Assembly: GCA_963920705.1 (NCBI GenBank) | Contig: OY987227.1 | Location: 15,897,434 to 15,961,433 of the forward strand | Origin: Odiellus spinosus | Lineage: Eukaryota > Arthropoda > Arachnida > Opiliones > Phalangiidae | DNA: 64,000 nucleotides | Reading direction: 5' to 3' | Shown: positions 50,786 to 63,000 of the stretch, piece by piece | Position numbering within the stretch: position 1 is the first letter of the stretch | How the letters are laid out: each line of letters opens with the position of its first letter | Notes under the pieces: generated by a model | The model's database searches: none | What the model saw: only the letters and a program-made list of their open reading frames with translations | Told to the model about the DNA's origin: nothing | Program-made: the position numbers and the translations under genes

Positions 50786-53129
50786 TCAAATATTCGATCA
50801 AAGATGGAGAGACCTACTGATCGACTAATTGAACGTCAAACTGTCCCATTATTATCCCGTCTTCTCGAATAGAGGGTATAACACCCGCTGTTCAATATAT
50901 TTATAGGGGGTAGGCCTTAAAAAAGGCGGCATTTTATCCAACAACGAAAAAAAAGAACTTTGTGTCGACTTTTAAAAGGGTCCAAATTGGCGGTCATACC
51001 AATTTTATATTTATTTCCGATTCGAACACGCGATTCTAGGCCCAGAAAAAGATATATTTTCCTTTTTTACCCCGGGTGGCCCGCTAGACCTCCCAGGGAA
51101 AGAAACCTCTACCCCTGTAGCTCGGTACCTTATTGGGCTTTCGCTATCGACGAGTTTTTAGCTAGCTCCGGAACAAATTCTTTCTGAAATTTGACCACCC
51201 TTCGATAACGCGGTACCCCTCCGCGCGAGAATAAAATCTTTGTCGCCAGTTCAAAAAAAAAAGAAAGATTTGATAATCGTTTTACAACGGGATCGTATAT
51301 TTTAGTTTAAGAAAGAGGAGGGAGGCACTCGCTTGTAAAAGTGAGAGAGAGAGCGCGTAGTTTTGCGTGTATTATCATGAATTCTCCATAAAGGCTAAGT
51401 CTAGCGAAATATGAGATATAAGATGACGTCAGATTTGGATAGATTACGGTGAAAGCTTTTAAATAAGACCGGTTACGCCAAAATCGGCCCAAAAATAGAT
51501 AAGTTACACAATTAAAAATAAAATGATGTCGTCATGATTTAAAACATTGTCCTTTCGAATTAATCAGTCTAAGAATATTAGTAAACGATGGGATTCTCCC
51601 TTTAATTACCTTTAAAATAATCCTAAAATAAGGAGCCCCTAAACTTTTAACGAAGTTTAGTTCCCACATTTTAATTGTTCTATCATTTATTAATAAACCG
51701 CTTCCCATGGAAGCGGTTTTTAATCCATGGCTCCCCTCCTGATGGCCGCTCAGTTATTTTAATTTCATATATTTGTTTATTGACTTAAATTTTCTACCAC
51801 TCTAATTTCACTGAATTGCCTAAATTTGAAACTAATTGTCTTACCTTTTTAATTATCTTCCGTGTAACAGTTAAGGAGTTAAATGTCTACACTATCTCGT
51901 CAATAGCCTAGCCCAAAAATTGGAAATCCAAAAATGATATTTTTTATACTACATTGTACTTGACCTTTACGGAGGGGGTTTCAGCGTTTGGGGGACTTTT
52001 AACCTTTGTGTCACGTTATCCCCACGTAAAGGCTGTACGCGGAAAGATGTTTAAAACTGCGGTTTTCTAAGTTTGTTTCGAAATTTTATGTTATAATCGG
52101 TAGCGAGGGGTTTTTGAAATACGGCAATAGATGCTTATTGTTTGGGACTGTGGGAAAATGTCCGAGAATCTTTTGAGAGGTCTATCTTTTCGAAGTATTC
52201 TAGATGGGCATGGGTGTACACCGCGTGTCGTAAATTGGGCAATATAAATGTAAAGAGATGAAGACCTCTCTAAGAATTTATTTTCTTTTAGAATTGTATT
52301 ACTTATTTATACTCTTGCCCATGGCCGTGGGTCAGCCCCTGATAGTAAAAATGTCGAAAATATAACCAGCGTTATCCCTTATATGGGACTATTATATCGA
52401 CGATATTCGATGGACTTGAATATGTAGTGCGTTAATTTTTATTCCTCCTGTATTGACCGCAAAAACTGAATCGAACTTGATAGATCTGTCTTTCCCTATG
52501 TAGCATAGAAATCAAAGGTTTTTTGCCGTTTTATGACTCGATTGTGTTGTTCACGAAGAAAGAGGTTGATCATATTGCGGTCATTTTGAGGCATAGCTTT
52601 GGTTACGTGCGTGGCAATTCTTATCTCTGTGGTGGCCATAAATTTAGTTATTACAACGTTGAAAACCGGTTGTATTTAGGACAATAGATTCATTCCAAGA
52701 TTGAAATTGATTATACTTTCTAATGAAAAACTATTGTGACCATTTTGAAATGAGTAATTTTTGATATATTGAGTAATTTTGAATATATTGAGTTAATCCA
52801 CGTGTTTTCCATTTTTCAGTCTAGTAAATATATTTTTTTAAATAAATATTTTTGTAAGAATTGCCAGTTTCCCATGGTATGCTTGTATGTGATCTGCAGT
52901 AACTATTTCACTAAATGTAAAATTAGCTAATTTTACTTTAATTAACTATTTAACTTTACAAAATTTTAATTTTGAAATAATTTGCTCGCTCGATTTATTT
53001 TTTCCCAACCTTTGTGATAGTGTGAAACTAACCCTTTACCTTAAAATTCTTTAATCGTAAAATTGGCTCCACACCTACAAAAAGTTACTTATGACATGTA
53101 CGTCATCGTCTCGTGTCTCAGACTACATA
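50786..53129. other. Gene-free stretch with one strong hairpin
   Basis: The 11-bp stem AAACCGCTTCC / GGAAGCGGTTT with loop CAT lies at 51695-51719 and is followed by TTAAT. An orphan TTAA-MITE end (ATTCTCCCTTTAATT) is near 51593. Frames at 50960 and 51307 are not convincing. No gene seen. Confidence 0.4.
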
Positions 53130-53405
53130 TAAGCTGCGTTCATATTAGGCCTGGGATCGATTTAAACCGTTTCAAAACGTTTCGCTAGAGTTGTGTGAAC
53201 GAGAAACCGTCTTTTCTTAAATCTATTTGATTTGATTTCTCGAAACTGTCACGTGAACCAGTTTCATCTCGGTTTCCACAACAATAAATCGATTTGTATA
53301 GATAATGTGTGAACGATGGACGCTTGAAACGATTCTTGGCGATTTGAACATCGATTTGATTTTACCGTTTCAAATCGATTAAGAAATGCTAGTGTGACTT
53401 AAGCT
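53130..53405 (-). mobile_element. GCGTTCA(C/T)ACTAG-family MITE, copy 4
   Basis: Starts TAAGCTGCGTTCATATTAGG and ends AGAAATGCTAGTGTGACTTA then AGCT. The interior (GTGTGAACGAGAAACCGTC, TTTCTCGAAACTG, ATCGATTTGATTTTACCG) is in the reverse order of copies 2 and 3. Confidence 0.75.
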
Positions 53406-54257
53406 AAAATGTACAAAATTGATTAGACAAAAATATTACATTTTTTTATGTTTTTAAAGTTTTAAAAGTGCCAAGTTAGGTGATATCAATGGGTTCATTT
53501 TTCACACATAGCTTGCAACCCTTGTAAGAAAAAAGTCCTGTTAATTTTTAAAATATTCCATTTCTATATGTTTGAGCGTTAGATTAAGGCCGATGGTCGT
53601 GTTAAAGAATTTGGTTGTTAATCGCCACGCCAAAATAACTTTTATTAAAATAAAATAAGGCTTATCCCCCCACGCTGCAGCCTTGACGTCAAAGGGTCAA
53701 TTTTCGTATCCTTCTTTCCCTCGTAGAAGAAGTTAAGAACATACCCTTGGATAAAACTGTTAAAACATCAAGATAATTGAGATGAAGGGTTCGTTCCGTT
53801 CTTTGTAATGAGTCTTCTCATTTTGGGAAACATTTTTTTTTCTACTTAGACCCTAAAAAAACAAGAGAAGAGGATCCTGCCCAAACTAAACGTCAAATAA
53901 TCTCATTCCTTGGCCCCCTTCGAACCTCCTAAAACTCTTTAAAAAGCTTCATTCTTTCGGGGATGAAGGCACCAAATAAGAAAATCCTCTGTTTGTACCG
54001 TAATTTAGCTCATTCTCCGTTTTTTTTCCTGGTCTCATCTAAGCCGATTTATAACCATCAAGTAATAATGGGAGGGTAGCTCTTAGCTATAAGGGTAAAC
54101 GTATATATATAGGGCATAAAAAATAAGCTTCCTGTACGATACAAGCTGGTGAATGAAGGGTTTAGGCTTAAGGTTTGACTGGTTAAAAGTTTTGCAAAGA
54201 AAACCTAGTAACTTACAGTTATTTTCGCTTTCTTTCGCATACTACATTATTTCTATG
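53406..54257. other. Gene-free stretch
   Basis: AT-rich DNA without a recognisable repeat, gene or RNA. Confidence 0.4.
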
Positions 54258-54900
54258 ATGGTTAGTACACGATCTGGAAAACTTTGAAAGGTCAGGGAAT
54301 TTGGAAATTGGCCCAAAAAGGTCAGGGGAATTAACCCAAAAAGGTCAGGGGAATTAACCCAAAAAGGTCAGGGGAATTAACCCAAAAAGGTCAGGGGAAT
54401 TAACCCAAAAAGGTCAGGGGAATTAACCCAAAAAGGTCAGGGGAATTAACCCAAAAAGGTCAGGGGAATTAACCCAAAAAGGTCAGGGGAATTAACCCAA
54501 AAAGGTCAGGGGAATTAACCCAAAAAGGTCAGGGGAATTAACCCAAAAAGGTCAGGGGAATTAACCCAAAAAGGTCAGGGGAATTAACCCAAAAAGGTCA
54601 GGGGAATTAACCCAAAAAGGTCAGGGGAATTAACCCAAAAAGGTCAGGGGAATTAACCCAAAAAGGTCAGGGGAATTAACCCAAAAAGGTCAGGGGAATT
54701 AACCCAAAAAGGTCAGGGGAATTAACCCAGAAAGTCAGGTAATTTGAAAATTAGCCCAAAAGGTCAGGGAATTTGAAAATTAGCCTAAAAGGTCAGGGAA
54801 TTTGAAAATTAGCCCTAAAGGTTAGGGAAATTGGTCCAAAACGTCAGGGAGTTTGGAAATTGGCCGAAAGGGTCAGAAAATTTGGAAATTAACATAAGGT
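54258..54900. repeat. Dispersed GTCAGGGAA repeat, internally expanded
   Basis: Begins ATGGTTAGTACACGATCTGG like the copy at 9459. It has ordinary GGTCAGGGAATTTGGAAATT units at both edges, while the middle is taken over by the exact 23-bp array at 54312-54725. A CAGGGTTGCCAC motif, the terminus of the 1875 element, follows at 54901 in forward orientation. Confidence 0.75.
54312..54725. repeat. 23-bp minisatellite, 18 copies
   Basis: 414 bases, exactly 18 units, each CCCAAAAAGGTCAGGGGAAT plus TAA. I see no substitution between units until the next block (CCCAGAAAGTCAGG), which returns to the diverged dispersed-repeat form. The array is therefore much younger than its host repeat. Confidence 0.95.
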
Positions 54901-55483
54901 CAGGGTTGCCACCGAGTAACTGAGTATAAATCTGCTCCCCCTTGAATTTATTTCACCCAAAATACAGTTTTGAGGAAAATTTCAAACTCAGCAACTTATA
55001 GCGTGTATATTTATTAAAAATAAAATAATCGACATTTCTCAAAATTTAATTTTTTTTTTTTTTTTTTCTTAATAAGAAAAAATCATTCAGCTTTAATTAT
55101 AGGTTCAATATAATTAAATTAACATCATTTTTAAGTTATTAAGTTGAATCATCGATATCATATCCATCCAAACACTATATATTCATCTTTCCCCGTTTCT
55201 GTTCATACCCTAACTCTTCTCGAACAAACTAGGGATTGTTAGAGGCAGGAAGAAGGGGGGGAAGCTAAAAAAACTGAACCGTTGTGGGGACGATATTCTT
55301 ATATAAGACTTAAGTGAAAAGCTTTAAAAGACATCTTATAGGATGAAGGGTGCAGCCCAGAATGTGGGACGAGGAGGATGTTGAGCTTCTGGCTGGTGAA
55401 TCGTAATACGTTTTCCCCCTGAGGGGGGGAGCTCACTCTATCCCCCTTTCCTCACTTTCTCCTCCCTTTTAGTCCATGTGTGT

Positions 55484-55726
55484 CTAAACTGTCCGTTTCG
55501 CCGCACGACGTTGGTATGACAGGAATGCAATTACGAGCCGCGGCGTTTCGGGCGGTTCTCTCTCTCTCTCTTCCTCCTCGTTCCATATAGCAGCTTCTCC
55601 GATCTGGAACTCCTCCCTCCGTTTTCTCTCCACTCTCTTCTTTTTCTCCGGATTCCTTCCCCCTGATATGTCGGCTTTCCCTAACGCGGCAGTCAGCCTA
55701 CAATAACATTTTGCCTTTTCCTCCAT
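55484..55726 (-). other. GC-richer segment with an 80-codon open frame
   Basis: On the minus strand an ATG at 55726 in context ACGACGATGG opens a frame rich in Lys, Arg and Glu (for example NPEKKKRVERKRREEFQIGE). Part of it is only a (GA)n simple repeat read as EEEEREREP. CpG content is above that of the neighbours (GCCGCGGCGTTTCGGGCGG). I do not recognise a family; it could be a first exon, a promoter-type island or chance. Confidence 0.15.
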
Positions 55727-55753
55727 CGTCGTTTTTCTCTGGGTGGCGGCCAC

Positions 55754-58495
55754 TAGCTGGTTCCCCTATTTTGGTGGGTCCTAATCTGGCGTATGACAAT
55801 TTCTATACGTATACAAGTTTCGGCTAGTAATCTTTGCTTCTATCTCAATACATATGAAATAATATTATATTATTTCAATCCCCGTGCCAGTAAGCCGGCT
55901 GGGTCTTTCGATTTTTGCGTTCTTGCCGACGTTGCCAGAATTCAATCTAGACTTGTTCCAACTTGAGGATTCCGCGATAACATTATTATTATAGATTGAG
56001 GAACCGTACGAATAACGTAGAGATATATCTTTATAAGAGAATTTTACCATATCACGTAACAAAAGCGCTTTAGCAGATATCAAATAAATTCGTATTTATT
56101 ATTATCACGAAGAGTTTTAAATATTGCTTAGAGTAATTAACATGTTTACGCGTGATTAAAAGCAGAAACAGTTTCGAACAGTAGTTACTCCTTTTGACAT
56201 TGTTTACCGTTAAGATAGGTGTCTATTGTTAATAGTCTTAGCTTAAGCAGACGACGTTTATCATTTTTGGAGGCTAAAACTCTTAAGTTACCTGGTTCTC
56301 AAACGCTTTGATCACTATTAAAAAAGAAAGTACATTAATTATAAACAGTTAAAATAAATCAAAAGACTTTAAATTTCAACCTATATATACCATTTTTCGT
56401 ATTGAAGAATACATTTATTGAAGAAGAAAAAAAAAAAAAAAAATGTGGTGTAAAATTCCACCTCCCCATAAAATCTATGAATTCATTTCCTTCTCTGAAG
56501 AGAAAAATGACCCATAAAAAGACTTTCATTTTGGATGAACAAATCTTTCTTCTATATACTGAATTCTTCAGATGAGACAGACTATAAACACGAAGGAGGA
56601 GGTTGTTAAGGGATAAATAATAGTATTACTTTGTCATAGCGCTCTGGATTCCGTCTAGTCTCTGGACCAAATTCTTGCTTTTTAGCTTTTCTCGATGTTA
56701 TATTGTCTCTCTTTCTTTTCGGATCGTCTGAATCTTTTTTATCTCTTTATATATATTGTTTTCGCTGAGTTATCTCTTTTATAGATCCATTATCTCTGAT
56801 AATATTGGGCTTTCTTCTCTTCTATATAATGTTCTTTCTAATTCTTTTGCAATTTTGGAAATTTCATTTTGTATTAGTCTTGAAACCTATTTCCTATATC
56901 GGTCATGTTTTCCTTCCATGCATGGTGTTTGCTATCACGTATATGATTACTGATTGTCAGCCAAATGGACATGCTGAGAAGATATGTATTAATTATTTAT
57001 TTATTTGTTGGTTACTTAAACTTAACATACCCTTATAATGTTGTTGATAACGTAATCTAAATAATGTTTTTATCAAGAAAACTATAATTACTTACGCGAT
57101 TTATGGTAATTAAGAGCCTTGCCTTCCTCATTTTCAAAATTCCACCTCGGCTCTGAAGAATGCATACCCCCGAAATTATTGATAGCTTGAATATCGCATA
57201 CATCTCCCATTGCAATCAATTCCCTAAAAAAACCAAAAATACCCTATTTTATTTCAAGGAATCTAAAACGCCTTAAAATTGAAAATTGGTCAGTAAAGTA
57301 TATAACTTATTTTCAGTAATTCTAGGAAATATCTCCATATTCTGAGCATTCTTCAAATGAAAGAAAGAATTCTAGCAAATAACTAATTTATTCCCGGAAA
57401 GTTTTCTAAGGATTGTGAGCACAATTTATTTCGAAATACAGCGCCACGAAGTTCACGAACTTTGCTAAATAATAAGTAAATTATACATTTTTATTTTAGG
57501 ATTTTAGTTTGAGCTCTGCCATTGTCTAGAAATTAATGTTTCCCAGGGAAACTTACGAGCTAGTAATTAACTTATGCTAGCGCTCATGACACTGCTAGCA
57601 TTAGCGTCCCTACTCTTAATATTACATGTAAGTTTTTATTATGGAAAGTGGGGGGGAGGGCAAAGAACTCGAATTAAAACCCCTTTGATAAACGGGCATA
57701 GAACTCGTAAAAATGGGCTACGTTATATTACAAACTAACTTTACGATGAAACATATTATATTTCGTAATATGCTTGATTTACTGTTTATATATCTTGATC
57801 GCAATATTCTTGGCTATAAACAATCTTGGTTAAACTGTATTAAAGAGCCTGATATTCCTTTATTTTGCTTGATAGGCCTATAATACCGGGTCCTAATGGG
57901 CTCCCGTCGCGATATTACACAAAAGAAATACGAGTATGATCAAGTATAGGGTCTCGTCCCATTTGCAATAAACCTTTTACCACGGGGCTTTATATTTAGT
58001 GAAGCCTATTTTGCCCTCGTTTATGAGATTTCTTTTCTTCTATTCTTGGAATTGACTGCGCTGGACTCCAATCGTTTAGTTTGTGACGATAAATTGGATC
58101 ATTATCGTCCGTTTTTGGCAATGCGCGGAGGCGTATAGTGAACTTTTGGTATATATTTTCGGGATTATTCTCCCATGCATGCATGCGTGTGTTGTGGAAC
58201 TATATCCGTTCCATCTTGAGATCGGACCCTCGAGACTGTTTATCGAAAACCGCACGCTGTTTCTTTCGATCGGAAATATCTTGAACAAAATGCTTTTTCC
58301 AAGATTGATAGGATCGATTCTCTCGGGGACTAATTACGACTATAGCTCGGACAGTTTTGCACCAAAAATGGCTTCTTTTCAAGTTATCTAAAGAGCTTTT
58401 ATAGGGTGTTTTCAACTAAGAGGTCAGAGAACATTACCACCATTCAAAGTATCTGGTGGAAGATCCCCCCCCCCCGTGATGAATTGAATGTAACC
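55754..58495. other. Gene-free AT-rich stretch
   Basis: Contains an A run near 56427-56443 and short frames with no recognisable features, including a 102-codon plus frame at 58083 opposed by overlapping minus frames. A C run lies at about 58467-58475. No RNA gene seen. Confidence 0.4.
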
Positions 58496-58778
58496 ATTAA
58501 AGGGAGCATGAAGTATATAATAAAACAGGTTGATTTTATAATTAGTAATTACTAACTTAGCCTTACATTAATTAGTTATTTTTATTTCCTATATATAGTG
58601 GTATGTAAATCAAAACACATAATTTCTCTTTTATAACGGAAAAAAATCATTCATTTAAAAATAATTTAATTTTACGAAACTAATTTTATTTAACTTGAAC
58701 GTTTGTTAAATATAGTAAAAAATATTGTAACTTCTCTTAAAACGCGAATCATCAGCTATCCATTTACAATATCCTATA

Positions 58779-59180
58779 AGGTGCGTTCATACTAGGCCTT
58801 GGTGTCGATTAAATCGATTTGAATCCAACAAATTATTTGATTTGGAAATTTCACTCCAACAATTATTTGATTTGGAAATTAGATTCCAACAATTATTTGA
58901 TTTCTATTCAAAAACTTAAATGGAGTAGTTTGAACGGGGAAACCATTTTTTTTTTTATCGATTTGAATCCAACAAATTATTTGATTCCAACAATTATTTT
59001 ATTTTGATTCAAAACCTTTAATTGTAGTGGTGTGAACGGGAAACCATTTTTTTGAATCGATTTGAATCCAACAAATTATTTGATTTAGATATTTGGCTTC
59101 AACAGTTATTTGACTCCAACCAAATTTTGATTTGGAAATTTGACTCCAACAAATGATTTGATTTGGAAATTTCGCTGAAA
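58779..59180. repeat. GCGTTCATACTAG-family MITE copy overrun by a local repeat
   Basis: The left end AAGGTGCGTTCATACTAGG and CTTGGTGTCGATTAAATCG identify the MITE family. The interior is then filled with CCAACAATTATTTGATTTGG and AAATT units. ATCGATTTGAATCCAACAAA recurs at about 58812, 58959 and 59057, two of them preceded by GAACGGG(G)AAACCATTTTT. This is a two-level repeat (about 28-bp units within about 100-150-bp blocks). The right MITE end is not visible. Outer TTAAAGGGAGCATGA (58498) and TCATGCTCTCTTTAA (about 59319) may be the ends of a further TTAA element enclosing it. Confidence 0.65.
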
Positions 59181-59339
59181 AAAACATTTTTTTATCATTT
59201 CCAGAAAGATTATTTCGAAAGTATTTAATGATTATAATATAGGCCTAATTATAAATAGTAAACATTCACTTTGCATCGAATCATGAGTTCTAATAAAAAT
59301 CCACAGCCCTGTTAAGTCATGCTCTCTTTAAAAAAGAGG

Positions 59340-60091
59340 CCTTATAAGGACTAAAATAATTTAATTATATAACCTAAATAGCGTAAATAACGAACTATAC
59401 GCCTGCAGCTTTTCTTAAAACTTAATTATTTTATGTTCTGAATTTCACTCCGTCGAAACTATTTTTCCGAATATACAGTATAGTATAGCGTAATATACGA
59501 AGAGTAACTCTTCTCCGAATTTGGGGAAATTATTTCGGGTTGGAATGTAATTTTAAAATCCTTTTAATAAGCTAAGCCCGATTCTCTTTGATGTTGTTCA
59601 TTATAAGGTATGGAACCCTTATCTCCGCAGTGTATAATAATATACCCAAATGAATTGCTCGCGAATATTTGAAATTTTGAGGTTTTAAAGTTTATAAGCT
59701 TAATTAAGAAATGAAAAGAATTTTTCTACAAAAATTCAAATTTTTAATTCTTTTTTTCGAGGAGCCCAAAAATATGTACAATTTTAAAAACAGACGAAGA
59801 AAGCGCGCGTCACTTTTGTTACAATTGGTCTTAAATTATTTACAAGTTTTGACTAGAGTATTTTTAATTAACTAAAATTAGCTAGGCTTAATAACAATCG
59901 TTCGACGCGTATTAGGATACGGGTTTCAATTACACGTTGATCTCCAAGATTTCTGATTTTTTTCTCGTAATAAAATTAAATATATATATACAATCGGACG
60001 GGGGGTTTTAAATTAAAAATAATTAAAATTAAAGCCTTCATTGATAATATTAAAACGCAAATGTTCGTTAAAATAGTGATTTTTAACAATT
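59340..60091. other. Region downstream of the Not stop codon
   Basis: AT-rich. The part next to 60091 must include the 3' UTR of the homeobox gene on the minus strand. Possible ATTAAA signals (TTTAAT on the plus strand) lie near 59869 and 59745, but none is decisive. Confidence 0.3.
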
Positions 60092-63000
60092 TTACACGTC
60101 CGGTATGACTTCTTCCGTGGTAATTTGAGATTCTTCGCTATCCGAACCTCTAAATTTGGCCAATCGCGCTTGTTGCATTTCCAAATGTTGTTTTCTCCAT
60201 TTAATCCGACGATTTTGAAACCATACTTTGACTTGAGCTTCGGAGAGTTGCAAGGCCGAGGCTAAGTAGAGTCTTTCGGGGCCGACCATGTACTGTTGTC
60301 TCTCGAATTCTCGTTCCAACCTTTCTAGTTGTTCCGGAGTGAAAATGGTTCGAACGCGCTTCGATTTAGCGCTACTGATGGGCGAATGTTGACCTCCGAT
60401 ACTCCCGTTAGGGGTCATTTTCGGCGTTAAACGGTGTTGGCTTCCCGTTGTCGAAGATGATTGGTCGGAATCGGCGTTGCTGTTGGGCGAATGTTGAGAT
60501 TGGTACGATCGTCGTAGAGGAGATGGTTTATCTGTGAAAAAGAGAAATAAACGAAAAATTGTTTAGATATAAATTAATTTACATATTTGTTAACAATTAA
60601 CATTTCCTTAGTTTATTTATCTGTCATCCGCATATAAATTTAATATTATTTCTAATAACATAACTTTTTAAACGTAGCTTATAAACAAAGACAGGCATGC
60701 TAATGTTAAAAAGCCCCCACAAAATTTAGCTTGAAGGTGCAATGTGTTAGTCTTCTCCCTGAACATTGAAGCGAAGTGGCTGGAACACTTTTACAGGCGC
60801 TATGAATTAATAGAATTTTTGATCGGTACTCGATTAACTATAATTCAATAGTCTTTTCAATTTAATTTTATCTTATATTTTTGAAATAATTTCGGGTCCA
60901 AATTAATTTGAAATAATTAGGACAAACAATCTTTTATAACACCCAAAATTATCACAAATTAAATCAATGAAAAATTGCTAAGGCGACTTAAATATACAGC
61001 GTAAAAATAATAATTGGCTATTATATACAACTCTAATCAGTTGCAAGCGTGAAAGGAACTAAAATTACCATAGAACACGGTTTTATAAGTATGTAACCGT
61101 TAATACTATAGCTGCATAAATTCGTCATTATACTTCTCTACCAGTAAAATATTCGTAACGCTTTTCTTCAGTTAGTCGAAAATGTTCTCTTTATCCCTTT
61201 GTCGACTTACGCGATACAATTTATCCTCCTCTCGTTTTCCTAATCAATTAGCTATGTTTTTGGTCGCTCACCCCCTCTCTTTCTGTCCCTTAAAACGGAT
61301 TATACAATAAAACGGGAGTTTATGCCCCCTTTTCACCCCGCCAGGGGGTTGTTGCTATGAAAATTCCTGGGATTCGACATCATCCGCGGAATAATAGGAT
61401 GATGAGTAAGGCCAATTGAACTCGCTATAGAAACACCGACACAATCCCTGTCTATATATAGGAGAACTGCCTGGATAAGCTTCTAATGTGCACTGTGGAG
61501 TGTACAAAAAAATAGTCTCCTACATCCTTAAAGGGAGAATGCAGCCGTACAACATGTGATATTATACATATTTCTTTTTATAAATGATCTGTCTCAGAAA
61601 ATCACATAAATTTGAAACTGCAAAACTGATAATAGTCGCGTTCACACTAGAGACTGTAAAACCGTTTTGAACGATCAAATCAACTTTTAAAGGTAATAAT
61701 TCTGTTTATTAAGAAAATATCTCTACAGTTGAACCCTTGACTTTTCAATGTTGGTTAAAACGGTTTCAAAGTGTGAAATATTTTTATGAATTTCAACAGT
61801 TATGAAAAGGTCAAAGTGTGAAAATTTGGGCTAAACTGAAGGGATATTTTCTCAATAATTCGAATTATTACCTTCGAAAGCGTGAACGAAGCTATTATCG
61901 GGCTGCATTCTCCCTTTAAGAAACGATGTTGTATTAATATGAAGAGGGCCTATTTTTGTACGTTCATGTATTGAAACGGATCCATATCGTTCAATAGAAT
62001 TACTTTTAATCCCTGCATGAGGTTTAATATTGTGTTTAATTTCGCCATTTGCTAATTTCTCTCCAACAAATTGTACATTTCCAAGTGAAATTTACATTAA
62101 GTGAAACACAATATTAAAACTAATTAGATAAAAAAGTTAGCATATCCAACTTTTCTTGAACTTGTTAAGCTAATTATCGATACTAGTTCCGAGCGCCCAA
62201 TTCATTTTCTTTCTTCCTCCGAATACAACCCAATAGTTGAAATACGTTCAACAGTAAAGAGATAAAACGTTAACCGCCTTTCGCCTCCTTTTCGATTGAA
62301 TGTTATTATATATTAAAAAGAAAATTACACGGGCTGAAATATTTCGGGTTCCCTCATCTCTCTCCCTGGTCCCTCGCTTTCTCCGCGAACAATGTCGCTC
62401 CCTTTTTAATCGGGGACTACTCTGGGGTGTCTGTGATAAACAGCCGACGGCTTTTGGGCTTCTATGGGGTCTTTTGTCACGAGCGCGCCGGGAAAGAGGA
62501 AGGCTTTCAATAACGCCCGTGTCAAGTGGTTCTGTTAAAGGTTATATACGGGGGTCAAAGAGATTCTTTTCCCCATACGTTATTGTATATAACGTTCTAT
62601 ATAAAATTTTATATAAAAAAGAGGCTTCAATATGATAGTCTGGGATTTCTGTTGCGGGGTTGAAGAAGGGCCCTCCTATAACTGTGATGAATTTATTTAT
62701 AACGGTTATCATTTCGAGCTGCTCATCCTATTGTAATTTTGGAATTTTTGATTCCCTATTTTGTATCACGCATTATTGAAGGGATACTTAAACGCTCTAA
62801 TAAGTATTATTTTTCTTTATTTTAAGCTCTGTAATAATAATTCGATTTTAATTCAAGTTCTCTTCCTTGACTGATTACAATTAAATAATTTCATTTATTT
62901 AGGCTTCGAGTTTTTAAAATGGTTGTTTTTTAGAAGCGTTTAAGGATAAATAAATTTAGTTTCTTGAATTTTAACTGATAGTTTAAGTATCCCTTTAAAA

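Noticed and set aside
51010-51045. Minus-strand GTTCGAATC resembling a tRNA T-loop
   Set aside because: No flanking T-stem, anticodon arm or acceptor pairing could be drawn.
58083-58391. 102-codon plus frame opposed by two minus frames
   Set aside because: Mutual overlap on both strands and no recognisable domain.
62300-62635. 111-codon plus frame inside the Not intron
   Set aside because: No family resemblance and low-complexity ends; more likely a GC-richer non-coding block.
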